A program made the position numbers and the translations under genes. A DNA stretch of 34,341 nt. Origin: Protaetiibacter mangrovi. Its GTDB lineage: Bacteria > Actinomycetota > Actinomycetes > Actinomycetales > Microbacteriaceae. The stretch covers positions 517,521 through 551,861 of the forward strand of contig NZ_JANTHX010000005.1 in NCBI RefSeq assembly GCF_024752305.1, in the 5' to 3' direction. Under the pieces are notes generated by a model that made no database searches, was not told where the DNA came from, and was given only the letters and a program-made list of their open reading frames with translations. Shown piece after piece: positions 11,186 through 18,936 of this stretch (position 1 is the first letter of the stretch; each line of letters begins with the position of its first letter).

Positions 11186-11206
11186 CCCCGGGATATAAGC
11201 TAAAAT
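11178..11206 (+). promoter_or_regulatory. Promoter/operator of the SatD-like cassette
   Basis: TAAAAT (11201-11206) is a near-consensus -10 ending 6 nt before the ATG at 11213. At 11178-11187, in the -35 position, lies the perfect palindrome GGTTATAACC, overlapping the cmk stop codon. The stretch is the most AT-rich in this half of the window. Since the first gene product has a C-terminal helix-turn-helix, autoregulation through this palindrome is plausible but inferred. Confidence 0.5.
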
Positions 11207-11212
11207 CTCGGT

Positions 11213-11851
11213 ATGGCACTGAATACGGTGGCAATCATCGCGGACATCGTGCGCTCTCGGGAGATCGGAAGCCGGGATGCCGCGCAGCTCATCTTGGAAG
11301 AAGCCTTTCGTCGTGTACGCGACCTCGTAGACCTGGAGGAGCCGTTCCGGCCCACGGTTGGTGACGAGTTTCAGGCCGTGGCAGGGGATCTAGGTGACGC
11401 CATATGGGTAACGATGGCCGCTCGACTCACCTTTCCCGCGGGGGTGGAATGCCGTTTCGGGCTTGGACGAGGAGATACCCACCTGGTCACTTCGAGTGAG
11501 CGGGATGGAATTCGAGATGGCTCAGCCTGGTGGCGTGCCCGAGAAGCAATAGAAACGGCGCACCGCGAGCAGAGCAATGGGCGGTCATCGCTGCGCACAA
11601 GTTTCGCATCCGATGACATCAGCGAAACGAATGGTGTCAACGCCTACTTGACCATCCGCGACCACGTTATCTCGAGGATGAAGAAGCAGGAGCGCTCAAT
11701 TGCCTTCGGCCGCATGTCGGGAGCGACCCAAAGCGCGATCGCCCGTGCACACGAAGTCTCCCAGTCGGCCGTTTCCCAGAGTCTGCAGCGGTCTGGGGGA
11801 GCCGCCCTAATCGATTCGGCCACGTTGTGGAAGGGAAGGCCAGTTGGTTGA
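11213..11851 (+). CDS. SatD-family protein with C-terminal helix-turn-helix
   Basis: A 212-residue protein matching the SatD family (named after satD of the Streptococcus mutans sat operon; biochemical role unknown to me). Visible motifs are AIIADIVRSR with D11, FRPTVGDEFQ with G50-D51-E52, CRFGLGRGD at 80-88, and a conserved WWRAREAIE stretch. The C-terminal part (about 160-195) is a helix-turn-helix, TQSAIARAHEVSQSAVSQS, suggesting DNA binding. The spacing D11 / GDE50-52 / RxGLxxG81-87 resembles class III nucleotide cyclases; that is my inference. The codons are clearly less GC-biased than in cmk or der, a sign of transfer. It overlaps the next gene by 8 nt. Confidence 0.8.
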   Translation: MALNTVAIIADIVRSREIGSRDAAQLILEEAFRRVRDLVDLEEPFRPTVGDEFQAVAGDLGDAIWVTMAARLTFPAGVECRFGLGRGDTHLVTSSERDGIRDGSAWWRAREAIETAHREQSNGRSSLRTSFASDDISETNGVNAYLTIRDHVISRMKKQERSIAFGRMSGATQSAIARAHEVSQSAVSQSLQRSGGAALIDSATLWKGRPVG

Positions 11852-12665
11852 GGCAGCGTCGCTGTTGCTGACCGTTGCTCTGGCGGACCTGGCGCGGGCG
11901 TTCGCCCGCACCGTCACGTGGTGTTGGATTCTCGGACTAGCTAGCGCAATGCTTGCATCGCTCGGATTGTGGGCGATGCTGGGGTACTCCTGGGTGGTTG
12001 CCGCCCTTGTTCTCGTGATCGCTGCCAGCTGGGTCCTACTCGTAGGAGTCAATCCATCAGTCGGAGCTACTCGGATCTGGCCAGCGCTCGTCCTCACCGT
12101 TCTCGTTGTAGTGCTTGCTACCGGGTATGCGTCGGAGGCTCACTTGAATGCTCAGATCCTGGCTTTGTATGAGAGCACTCCGATCGCGGGAGCAGGCGTC
12201 AGCTGGCGAGTAGCACTTGCGGCGGCCAGTGTGACTCTCTTCATAACACGAAGCGCCAACTTGATCGTCAGGGGCGCGATCGTCTCGCGGGCCGCACAGG
12301 CGGAGTCGAGCAGTCCGGACGAATCATCCAGGATCTCGCCGATCCGACCACGTTGGCGAGTGGCGTGGAAGAACGTCGAGCTTGCAACGATCGAACGCGC
12401 CCAAGAGAGTCCTCGCGCACACAATGAGCTAGCAGGCGGGCGTGTGATCGGGCCTATCGAGCGGATACTTCTCGTCGCGCTGATGCTGAGCGGCAATGCC
12501 GTCATTGTCGCCGCGTTGGTCGCAGCCAAGGGAGTAGTGCGCTTCCCCGAAATATCTGCCGACCGAGACGGGGGCTTGAACGCCGAGACATTCCTCGTTG
12601 GGAGTCTCACGAGCTGGACTATCGCTGCTGCAGCGGCGGCGCTCATCTGGGCGGCGGGACCCTAA
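11844..12665 (+). CDS. Polytopic membrane protein paired with the SatD-like gene
   Basis: A 273-residue integral membrane protein starting at TTG, with a strong Shine-Dalgarno-like GGAAGGGAAGG directly upstream and an 8-nt overlap with the SatD-like gene. Hydrophobic segments lie near residues 25-45, 50-68, 78-95, 120-135, 207-230 and 248-270, separated by a charged cytoplasmic-looking region at 150-200. The C-terminal block GRVIGPIERILLVALMLSGN...AAKGVVRF...LVGSLTSWTIA resembles the C-terminal part of DUF3307 membrane proteins, which are often encoded beside SatD-family genes (from memory). Low-GC codon use is like its partner's. Function unknown; an effector or transporter controlled by the partner is a guess. 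Confidence 0.75.
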   Translation: MVEAASLLLTVALADLARAFARTVTWCWILGLASAMLASLGLWAMLGYSWVVAALVLVIAASWVLLVGVNPSVGATRIWPALVLTVLVVVLATGYASEAHLNAQILALYESTPIAGAGVSWRVALAAASVTLFITRSANLIVRGAIVSRAAQAESSSPDESSRISPIRPRWRVAWKNVELATIERAQESPRAHNELAGGRVIGPIERILLVALMLSGNAVIVAALVAAKGVVRFPEISADRDGGLNAETFLVGSLTSWTIAAAAAALIWAAGP

Positions 12666-12685
12666 GGAGCGTACGCAATGCTCCT
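12665..12685 (+). terminator. Weak hairpin after the membrane protein gene
   Basis: AGGAGC / GCTCCT arms around a 9-nt loop start within the stop codon region. There is no U-tract, so termination is doubtful. It could mark the cassette border. Confidence 0.25.
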
Positions 12686-12741
12686 GGCAGAATGGAAAGC
12701 CGTGCGTGGCAACGAACTTCGCGCCTTGAAGGAGAACCAGC

Positions 12742-14307
12742 ATGTCAACTGATGTCCCGCACGAACCTGACGCCCCCCTCGAGGCGGAGTTCGCCGCCGA
12801 CAACACCGACTCGGACTATGCGGGCGAGGTCGACCCCGGCCTCGCCGACCGCCTGGCCGAGCTCGACGACGAGGTGGCCGAGCAGCGCGCCGCCTCGCTG
12901 CGCGCCGGCCTCTCCGACTACGAGCTCGACGAGGACGACCTCGACGTGCTCGAGGCCGCCGAGGCGGGACCCGACGGCATCACCTACCTGCCCGCGCTCC
13001 CCGTGCTGGCGATCGTCGGCCGCCCGAACGTGGGCAAGTCGGCGCTCGTGAACCGGATCCTCGGTCGCCGCGAGGCGGTCGTCGAGGACGTGCCGGGCGT
13101 CACGCGCGACCGCGTCTCGTACAAGTCCGAGTGGCTCGGTCGCCGCTTCACCGTGGTCGACACGGGGGGCTGGGAGCCGGATGCCGCGGGCATCAACGCC
13201 TCGGTCGCCGCCCAGGCGGAGGTCGCCGTCGACCTCGCCGACGCCGTGCTGTTCGTCGTCGACATCAACGTCGGCGCGACCGCGACCGACGAGCACGTCG
13301 TGCGGATGCTGCGCAACGCGAAGAAGCCCGTGATCCTGGTCGCGAACAAGGCCGACGACGCCATCAAGGACCCGCAGGCCGCCGAGCTGTGGAGCCTGGG
13401 CCTCGGCGAGCCGTGGCCCGTGTCCGCGCTGCACGGCCGCGGGGTCGCGGATCTGCTCGACCACGTGATGACGGTGCTGCCCCCGGTCTCCGCGGTCGCC
13501 AAGCAGGAGATCGGCGGGCCGCGCCGCGTGGCGATCCTCGGGCGCCCGAACGTCGGCAAGAGCTCGCTGCTCAACAAGGCCGCCGGCGAGGAGCGCGTCG
13601 TCGTGAACGAGCTCGCCGGCACGACCCGCGACCCGGTCGACGAGCAGATCGAGCTCGGCGGCCGCATCTGGACCTTCGTCGACACCGCCGGCATCCGCAA
13701 GCGCGTGCACCTCCAGCAGGGCGCGGACTTCTACGCCTCGCTGCGCACCGCCGCGGCCCTCGAGAAGGCCGAGGTGGCCGTCGTGGTGCTCGACGTCACC
13801 GAGCCGATCAGCGTGCAGGATCTGCGCATCATCGACCTGGTGCTCGAGTCGGGGCGGGCGCTCGTGCTCGCCTACAACAAGTGGGATCTGCTCGACGACG
13901 ACCGCCGGCGGTACCTCGAGCGCGAGATCGAGCAGGACCTCGCGCACGTGACGTGGGCGCCGCGCGTGAACATCTCGGCGCGCACCGGCCGGCACCTCGA
14001 GAAGCTCGTGCCCGCGCTCGAGACCGCCCTCGAGAGCTGGGACACCCGCATCCCCACCGGCAAGTTCAATGCGCTGCTCGCCGAGCTCACCGCGGAGCAC
14101 CCGCACCCGGTGCGCGGCGGCAAGCAGCCCCGCATCCTGTTCGGCACCCAGGCGTCGACGCGTCCGCCGACGTTCGTGCTGTTCACGACCGGATTCCTCG
14201 ACCCGCAGTACCGCCGCTTCATCCAGCGCCGGCTGCGCGAGGTGTACGGCTTCGAGGGCACCCCGATCGTGGTCAATATGCGCGTGAGGGAGAAGCGGAA
14301 GCGCTGA
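12742..14307 (+). CDS. der: Ribosome-associated GTPase Der (EngA)
   Basis: Double-Era-like GTPase for 50S subunit assembly, 521 residues. An acidic N-terminal extension of about 85 residues, usual in Actinobacteria, precedes two tandem GTPase domains: G1 motifs GRPNVGKS at 93-100 and again in the second domain ([14 protein letters not shown]), DTGGW and DTAGI switch motifs, NKAD and NKWD. A KH-like domain follows ([23 protein letters not shown]). The ATG has a good Shine-Dalgarno (AAGGAG, 12729-12734). The stop TGA sits in the loop of a perfect 13-bp hairpin, and the last eight codons are repeated 126 bp downstream. Confidence 0.96.
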   Translation: MSTDVPHEPDAPLEAEFAADNTDSDYAGEVDPGLADRLAELDDEVAEQRAASLRAGLSDYELDEDDLDVLEAAEAGPDGITYLPALPVLAIVGRPNVGKSALVNRILGRREAVVEDVPGVTRDRVSYKSEWLGRRFTVVDTGGWEPDAAGINASVAAQAEVAVDLADAVLFVVDINVGATATDEHVVRMLRNAKKPVILVANKADDAIKDPQAAELWSLGLGEPWPVSALHGRGVADLLDHVMTVLPPVSAVAKQEIGGPRRVAILGRPNVGKSSLLNKAAGEERVVVNELAGTTRDPVDEQIELGGRIWTFVDTAGIRKRVHLQQGADFYASLRTAAALEKAEVAVVVLDVTEPISVQDLRIIDLVLESGRALVLAYNKWDLLDDDRRRYLEREIEQDLAHVTWAPRVNISARTGRHLEKLVPALETALESWDTRIPTGKFNALLAELTAEHPHPVRGGKQPRILFGTQASTRPPTFVLFTTGFLDPQYRRFIQRRLREVYGFEGTPIVVNMRVREKRKR

Positions 14308-14322
14308 ACGCGCTTCCGCTTC
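14292..14322 (+). terminator. Hairpin enclosing the der stop codon
   Basis: Arms 14292-14304 and 14310-14322 are perfectly complementary (13 bp) around the loop TGAAC, which holds the der stop codon. No U-tract follows. It is the first of three consecutive hairpins between der and the convergent exporter gene. Confidence 0.6.
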
Positions 14323-14323
14323 C

Positions 14324-14378
14324 GGGAGGGCCATTTCTGGCCCTCCCGCCTCACGCGCCGCGGCCGTCCCGGCCGCGG
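14324..14378. repeat. Two further perfect hairpins between der and the MFS gene
   Basis: GGGAGGGCCA-TTTC-TGGCCCTCCC (14324-14347) is a perfect 10-bp stem and CCGCGGCCG-TCC-CGGCCGCGG (14358-14378) a perfect 9-bp stem. Outside the first, CGCGTGAGG (14281-14289) is mirrored by CCTCACGCG (14349-14357), making a nested inverted structure. It probably acts as a bidirectional terminator for the two convergent genes and may be a REP-like element. Confidence 0.65.
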
Positions 14379-14409
14379 TCCGCCACGGAGGCGCGCAGCG
14401 GCGAGGGCG

Positions 14410-14439
14410 GTGAGGGAGAAGCGGAAGCGCTGAACGCGC
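14410..14439 (+). repeat. 30-nt duplicate of the der 3' end
   Basis: Bases 14410-14439 are identical to 14284-14313, i.e. the final codons of der (VREKRKR, stop) plus six bases. The offset of 126 bp keeps the der reading frame. The copy lacks the right arm of the der hairpin and abuts the stop codon of the minus-strand exporter gene. Confidence 0.85.
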
Positions 14440-14440
14440 G

Positions 14441-15910
14441 CTAGGCGGCCAGCTCGCCCTCGGCCACCTCGGCGTCGGCGATGCTCGGCACCGGTCGCTC
14501 GCGCCCGGGGAGCAGCAGGCTCGCGAGCAGGGCGAGCACGGCGACGCCCGTGGCGACCCAGAACGCGGCGTGGAAGGCATCCGCGGCGCCCGTGGTGTCG
14601 GTGACCCCGTCGAGCAGGGTCGTCAGCACGACGGCGAGGATGGCGGTGCCGAAGGCCCCGCCGACCTGCTGCGCGATGCGGGTGATCATGGTGACCTGCG
14701 GGATCTCGTCGTGGGCGAGCCCGGTCATCGAGACGGTCATGAGGGGGATCAGCACCGTCCCGAGCCCGAGGCCCCGCACCACGAGCACGGCCGAGAGCCA
14801 CACGTTCGAGGTGCCGGCGTCGGCGAGGGCGAAGGGGATCGTGCCGAGCGCCATGAGCGCGAATCCGATCATGGTGAGCGCGCGTGCGCCGATCCGCTCG
14901 AGCAGCACCCCCGCGATCGGGCGTGCTGCGAGCGAACCCACCCCCTGGGGGATGAGCAGCAGGGCCGCCGTCAGCACGGTCTCGCCGCGCAGGGTCTGCC
15001 AGTAGAGCGGCAGCAGCAGCATGGCGCCGTAGAGCGCCGCCCCGGAGAGCCACATGACGGTGGACGCGCTCGCGACCGTGCGGCGGCCGAGCATGCGCAG
15101 CTGCACGAGCGCCCTCTCGCGTCGGGCGAGCGACCAGAAGACGAACGCGACCGCGAGGGCGATGCCGACGAGCAGCGGCACCAGCACCTCGGCGCTGCCG
15201 ACGCCGTCGCCGGTCTCGATGTCGGAGAGGCCGAGCAGGATGAGGGCGAGGCCGGGCGCGAGCAGCATCAGCCCCACGATGTCGAGCTTCGGGCGGGTGA
15301 TGCGGCTGCTGTCGTCGGGCAGCAGCCACGCGGCGAGCGCGATGCCGACGATCACGATCGGCACGTTCACGAGGAACAGCCACTGCCAGCTGAGGTCGTT
15401 CAGGATGAGGCCACCGACGACGGGTCCGAGGATGGGACCGAGGGCGATCGGCACCGTGACGACGGCCATCATCCGACCCATGCCCCGGGTGCGCCCGCCG
15501 GCCGCCTGTACGGCCAGCGATTGCATGAGCGGGAACATGATTCCGCCGCCGAGTCCTTGGAGGACGCGGAAGACGATGAGGCTGGGGGCGTCCCAGGCGA
15601 GCGAGCAGAGCACCGATCCGAGCAGGAACAGGGCCAGGGCGGCGATCCACAGACGCTTGCCGCCCACGCGGGCCTGAGCCCATCCGGTGAGCGGGATGGC
15701 GACGGCGAGGGCGAGCAGGTACGCGGTCGAGACCCACTGGATCGTCGAGACCGGCACGTCGAATTGCCGGGCGAGGGTGTCGATGGCGATGGCCACGATC
15801 GTGGAGTCGAGGATGGCGGCGAATCCGCCGATGATGAGCACCCAGACGGTCCGCAGCACGGCGCGCGGGATGCGGGTGTCGGAGGGGACGGGTGCGGGGG
15901 AGTCGGTCAT
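14441..15910 (-). CDS. DHA2-type multidrug MFS exporter
   Basis: Major facilitator superfamily drug:H+ antiporter with about 14 transmembrane helices, 489 residues. Family motifs are visible: LDSTIVAIAIDTLARQF in helix 1, WVSTAYLLALAVAIPLTGW followed by RVGGKRLW (motif A), VFRVLQGLGGGIMFPLMQSL (motif B) and IALGPILGPVVGGLILNDLSWQWLFLVNVPI (motif C of exporters). It resembles EmrB/QacA proteins of the plasma membrane; the substrate cannot be read from sequence. It is divergent from a TetR gene, with a shared operator in the 68-bp gap, so substrate-induced derepression is likely. The stop abuts the der-tail duplication. Confidence 0.9.
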   Translation of the reverse strand: MTDSPAPVPSDTRIPRAVLRTVWVLIIGGFAAILDSTIVAIAIDTLARQFDVPVSTIQWVSTAYLLALAVAIPLTGWAQARVGGKRLWIAALALFLLGSVLCSLAWDAPSLIVFRVLQGLGGGIMFPLMQSLAVQAAGGRTRGMGRMMAVVTVPIALGPILGPVVGGLILNDLSWQWLFLVNVPIVIVGIALAAWLLPDDSSRITRPKLDIVGLMLLAPGLALILLGLSDIETGDGVGSAEVLVPLLVGIALAVAFVFWSLARRERALVQLRMLGRRTVASASTVMWLSGAALYGAMLLLPLYWQTLRGETVLTAALLLIPQGVGSLAARPIAGVLLERIGARALTMIGFALMALGTIPFALADAGTSNVWLSAVLVVRGLGLGTVLIPLMTVSMTGLAHDEIPQVTMITRIAQQVGGAFGTAILAVVLTTLLDGVTDTTGAADAFHAAFWVATGVAVLALLASLLLPGRERPVPSIADAEVAEGELAA

Positions 15911-15926
15911 GGGGTCCGTTCCAAAT

Positions 15927-15946
15927 AAGAGACGTTAGTGTCTCTT
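15927..15946. promoter_or_regulatory. TetR operator palindrome
   Basis: AAGAGAC-N6-GTCTCTT is a perfect 7-bp inverted repeat between the divergent exporter and tetR genes. It lies inside the likely exporter promoter (TTCACA-17-TTATTT on the minus strand) and overlaps the start of the tetR -35 box, so one bound dimer could repress both. Confidence 0.75.
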
Positions 15947-15972
15947 GTGAAGATACGCCGAGGCGATAAGAT
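15945..15972 (+). promoter_or_regulatory. Promoter of the tetR-family gene
   Basis: TTGTGA (15945-15950), a 16-bp spacer and TAAGAT (15967-15972) form a good sigma-70-type promoter. The -10 ends 6 nt before the GTG start, implying a leaderless mRNA. Confidence 0.65.
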
Positions 15973-15978
15973 ACGCAA

Positions 15979-16560
15979 GTGACTCTTGAAAAGGCGACCC
16001 GACGCCGCGGCGCGGAACTCGAAGACGCCATCCTCGACGCCGTCTGGGACGAGATCGCCGAGAAGGGCTACGGCGGTCTCACCTACGAGGCCGTGGCCAC
16101 GCGCGCCCGCACCAGCCGCGCCGTGCTGTATCGGCGGTGGCCGAGCCGCGAGGAGCTCGTGCTCGCCGCCATCCGCCGCCTCGGCGAGCGCACCCCCACG
16201 ATCTCGCCCGACACCGGCAGCCTGCGGGAGGACATGCTCGAGCTGCTCCGGTACTCCAACGCCAATCGGCTCGGCACCTGGGTCGTGCTGAGCGTGCAGC
16301 TCGCCGGGTTCTACGCCGAGACGGGCATCACGCCCGCCGAGCTGCGGTCGCAGCTGCTCGGCGAGCGGCCGAGCCTCGTGCCGCTCATCGTCGCGCGCGC
16401 GGTCGCGCGCGGCGAGGCGCGCGCCGATCTCACCGATCGCGCCATGCGCTCCGCCTTCGACCTGTTCCGCTCCGAGGCGATCATGCGACTCGGTCCCGTG
16501 CCGGACGAGGAGATCGTCGCGATCGTCGACGAGGTGTTCCTGCCGCTCGTGCGCCCCTGA
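15979..16560 (+). CDS. TetR-family transcriptional regulator
   Basis: A 193-residue TetR-type repressor. The N-terminal helix-turn-helix is clear: ILDAVWDEIAEKGYGGLTYEAVATRARTSRAVLYRRWPSREEL (about 18-60). The C-terminal ligand/dimerisation domain is of the TetR_C type found in regulators of drug exporters. The start is GTG, preceded by the promoter and not by a Shine-Dalgarno sequence. It is divergent from the DHA2 exporter and most likely represses it and itself through the shared palindrome. The gene ends 17 bp before the convergent CotH-fusion gene. Confidence 0.92.
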   Translation: MTLEKATRRRGAELEDAILDAVWDEIAEKGYGGLTYEAVATRARTSRAVLYRRWPSREELVLAAIRRLGERTPTISPDTGSLREDMLELLRYSNANRLGTWVVLSVQLAGFYAETGITPAELRSQLLGERPSLVPLIVARAVARGEARADLTDRAMRSAFDLFRSEAIMRLGPVPDEEIVAIVDEVFLPLVRP

Positions 16561-16577
16561 TCGCGGGAGGATCCGGA

Positions 16578-18935
16578 TCAGGCGATCCCGAGTGCGGTGC
16601 GGACGGCATCCGCCTCGCGTGAGACGACGTCCGACGACACCAGGTCCTCCGCCTGGGTGTCGAGGGTCTGCTGCCAGGCGTCGACGAGGGATGCGGCGGT
16701 CCCGTCGTCGAGGAGTCGAGCGGTCAGCGTCGTGGTGGCCTCGGCGTACAGCTCGGCGAACGCGGGGACCGCGAGGAATCGCTCCTTCAGCAGGCTCTCG
16801 CCGCCGCCACCGCCGCCACCGCCACCGCCGCGCGCGGGGCCGGCACCCGGTCGGTCGCCGCCGCCCGCGGGCCCGCCGCCGCCCGGGCTCTGGCCGAACG
16901 CGAGGTTGAGATCCCAGTTCACGACCGTCGCGACGCCCGTGGCGTCGTCGACGAAGAGGTACCAGTTGTTGCCGGGACCGTCGATGTCGTCGGTGTTCTG
17001 CACGAGCTCCTGGAACGCCAGATAGTCGGCGAAGGCCTGCACGTCGAGGTGATCGGGCAGCGCGGCGGCGAAGGTCTCGTCGTCGGACTCGTCGACGAAC
17101 TGCAGGAAGGCGATGAGCGCCGACAGCTCGTCGTCGCCGCCCTCCTGATCCCAGGAGTCCGCGTAGGCCCCGGGGTCGGTGCCGTGGTAGTCCTCGTCCC
17201 CGCCGCTCTCCGCCTTGTAGAGCTGCCCGGCGGTGCCGAACTCCTCGTCGGCCCACGCGCCGGTGGGGTTCTCGACGACCAGGCGCAGCGCCGCCTGCTC
17301 GTCGCCGACGCGGAACCGCGCGGCGACCGCGTTCTCGGCGGCGAGACCGGATGCGCGCAGCAGACCCAGCGCGACCGCCTCGTTGAGCGAGGTCTCCGAG
17401 CTGTTCCCCCGGATCACCAGCTCGGTCTCGCCCTGGTACGACTGCCCGTCGACGAACTCGTCGAGGCGCAGGATCCACGGCACCTCCGCGAGCGGGGTCT
17501 CGGCCGAGACCGTGCGCAGCGAGGAGTTGCCCTTGAGCTTGATGCCGACGTCGTCGAGGGTCGTCCCGTCGATGGTCACCGTCACCGACCCCCAGTCCTT
17601 CTCGCCGCTCGCGAGGAACGTCGCGACGAGATCCTCGAGCACCGTGTCGTCGTCCTCGACGCGGATGTCGTGCACGAGCGAGGTGTCCCTCCACGCGTCC
17701 CCGGTCGCAGCCTCCGCGGAATCGGACCCCGCGGAATCGGACCCGGAGGATCCGGCCCCCGCGGCGACCGAGCAGCCCGCGAGCAGCAGCACCGACGCCC
17801 CCGCCGCGGCGGCACCGGCGACCCGACGCCCGGCGCGGACACGCGGCGGCGCCGGGGCGGGTGCCGCGGGTGCGCGCGAGGCGCGGCGGGCGAACACCAG
17901 CATCCGCTGGATGCCGAAGGAGGCCGCGAACAACGCCACCTCCACGGCGACCTTGGCCGCGAGCAGGGGCGCACCGGCGTCGGTCATCGCGGCGAGGACG
18001 AGGTAGTTCACGGCGAGGACCACCGCGGCGAGCGCGGCGTACCGCACGGCCTGACCGCCGAGCGACCCCGCGCGGGCGCGGAACACGAAGCGACGGTTGA
18101 GGGCGAAGTTCGCGGATGCGCTCACGAGGCGCGCCGACACCACCGCGGCGAGCAGCGGGGCCCCGAGCAGCACGAGGCCCTGCAGCAGCACGACGTCGAT
18201 CACGAACCCGGCGAGGGAGGCGCCGAGGTACCGCGCCATCGGGCGCATCACCCGCAGCGAGTCGACGAGCGGCCGGAAGTGGCTCGACGCGTTGCGCTCG
18301 AGGTACACCGTCTGCACCGGCACCTCCACGACCGGCACGCCGCCCCCGCGGCAGGCGAGCAGCACCTCGAGCTCGTAGGCGAACCGCTCGCCCGGCACCT
18401 CGAGCGCCCAGGGGATGCGCTCGGCGGGGATGCCGCGCAGGCCGGTCTGGGTGTCGCGCACCCGGTAGCCCGCCGCCATCCCGAACAGCGCGCTCGAGAC
18501 CGCGTTGCCGAACCGGCTCCGCGCGGGCGTTCCCGGCCCGAAGGCGCGGGTGCCGAGCACGAGCGGACGACCCCCGTCCGTCGACACCCCATCCGTCGAC
18601 GTCTGCTCGGCCAGCCGGTCGGCGACGCGCAGGATGTCGACCGCCGTGTGCTGGCCGTCGCTGTCGGCCGTCACGACGTCGCGGCCCGGGTGGTGCGCGA
18701 GCGCATGCCGCAGTCCGGTGCGCAGGGCGGCCGCCTTGCCCCGGTTGCGCGGATGGACGAGCACCTCGGCGCCCAGCACCTGCACCGCGTCGAACACGGC
18801 CCGGTAAGAGGCGCCCGAGCCGTCGTCGACCAGGAGCACCGTCAGCCCCGGGTCCATGCGCCGCAGCTGGGCCACGAGCGGGACGAGGCGGTCGCCCGGC
18901 TCGTAGGCGGGGATCAGCACGATCATCCGGGTCAC
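16578..18935 (-). CDS. Fusion protein: GT2 glycosyltransferase - GtrA - CotH kinase-like
   Basis: A 785-residue three-part protein. Residues 1-225 are a GT-A family 2 glycosyltransferase resembling polyprenyl-phosphate mannosyl/glucosyltransferases (VLLVDDGSG, TADSDGQH, DTQTGLRGIP). Residues 233-350 are a GtrA domain with four hydrophobic segments, typical of polyprenyl-linked sugar flipping. A basic stretch (GRRVAGAA) and lipobox-like LLLAGC (383-388) look like a lipoprotein signal, now internal. Residues about 415-785 are a CotH kinase-like domain (GIKLKGNSSL; VVNWDLNLAFG) interrupted by a low-complexity Gly-rich loop. The frame is open throughout with no internal stop. GTG starts 1 bp after the glycosidase stop; coupled translation is likely. 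The combined function in envelope glycan or surface-protein modification is inferred. Confidence 0.85.
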   Translation of the reverse strand: MTRMIVLIPAYEPGDRLVPLVAQLRRMDPGLTVLLVDDGSGASYRAVFDAVQVLGAEVLVHPRNRGKAAALRTGLRHALAHHPGRDVVTADSDGQHTAVDILRVADRLAEQTSTDGVSTDGGRPLVLGTRAFGPGTPARSRFGNAVSSALFGMAAGYRVRDTQTGLRGIPAERIPWALEVPGERFAYELEVLLACRGGGVPVVEVPVQTVYLERNASSHFRPLVDSLRVMRPMARYLGASLAGFVIDVVLLQGLVLLGAPLLAAVVSARLVSASANFALNRRFVFRARAGSLGGQAVRYAALAAVVLAVNYLVLAAMTDAGAPLLAAKVAVEVALFAASFGIQRMLVFARRASRAPAAPAPAPPRVRAGRRVAGAAAAGASVLLLAGCSVAAGAGSSGSDSAGSDSAEAATGDAWRDTSLVHDIRVEDDDTVLEDLVATFLASGEKDWGSVTVTIDGTTLDDVGIKLKGNSSLRTVSAETPLAEVPWILRLDEFVDGQSYQGETELVIRGNSSETSLNEAVALGLLRASGLAAENAVAARFRVGDEQAALRLVVENPTGAWADEEFGTAGQLYKAESGGDEDYHGTDPGAYADSWDQEGGDDELSALIAFLQFVDESDDETFAAALPDHLDVQAFADYLAFQELVQNTDDIDGPGNNWYLFVDDATGVATVVNWDLNLAFGQSPGGGGPAGGGDRPGAGPARGGGGGGGGGGESLLKERFLAVPAFAELYAEATTTLTARLLDDGTAASLVDAWQQTLDTQAEDLVSSDVVSREADAVRTALGIA

Positions 18936-18936
18936 C

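Noticed and set aside
14570-15928. Plus-strand open frame antisense to the MFS exporter
   Set aside because: Its composition (Glu/Arg/Gly/His-rich) mirrors hydrophobic transmembrane codons on the other strand; no start signal or motif.
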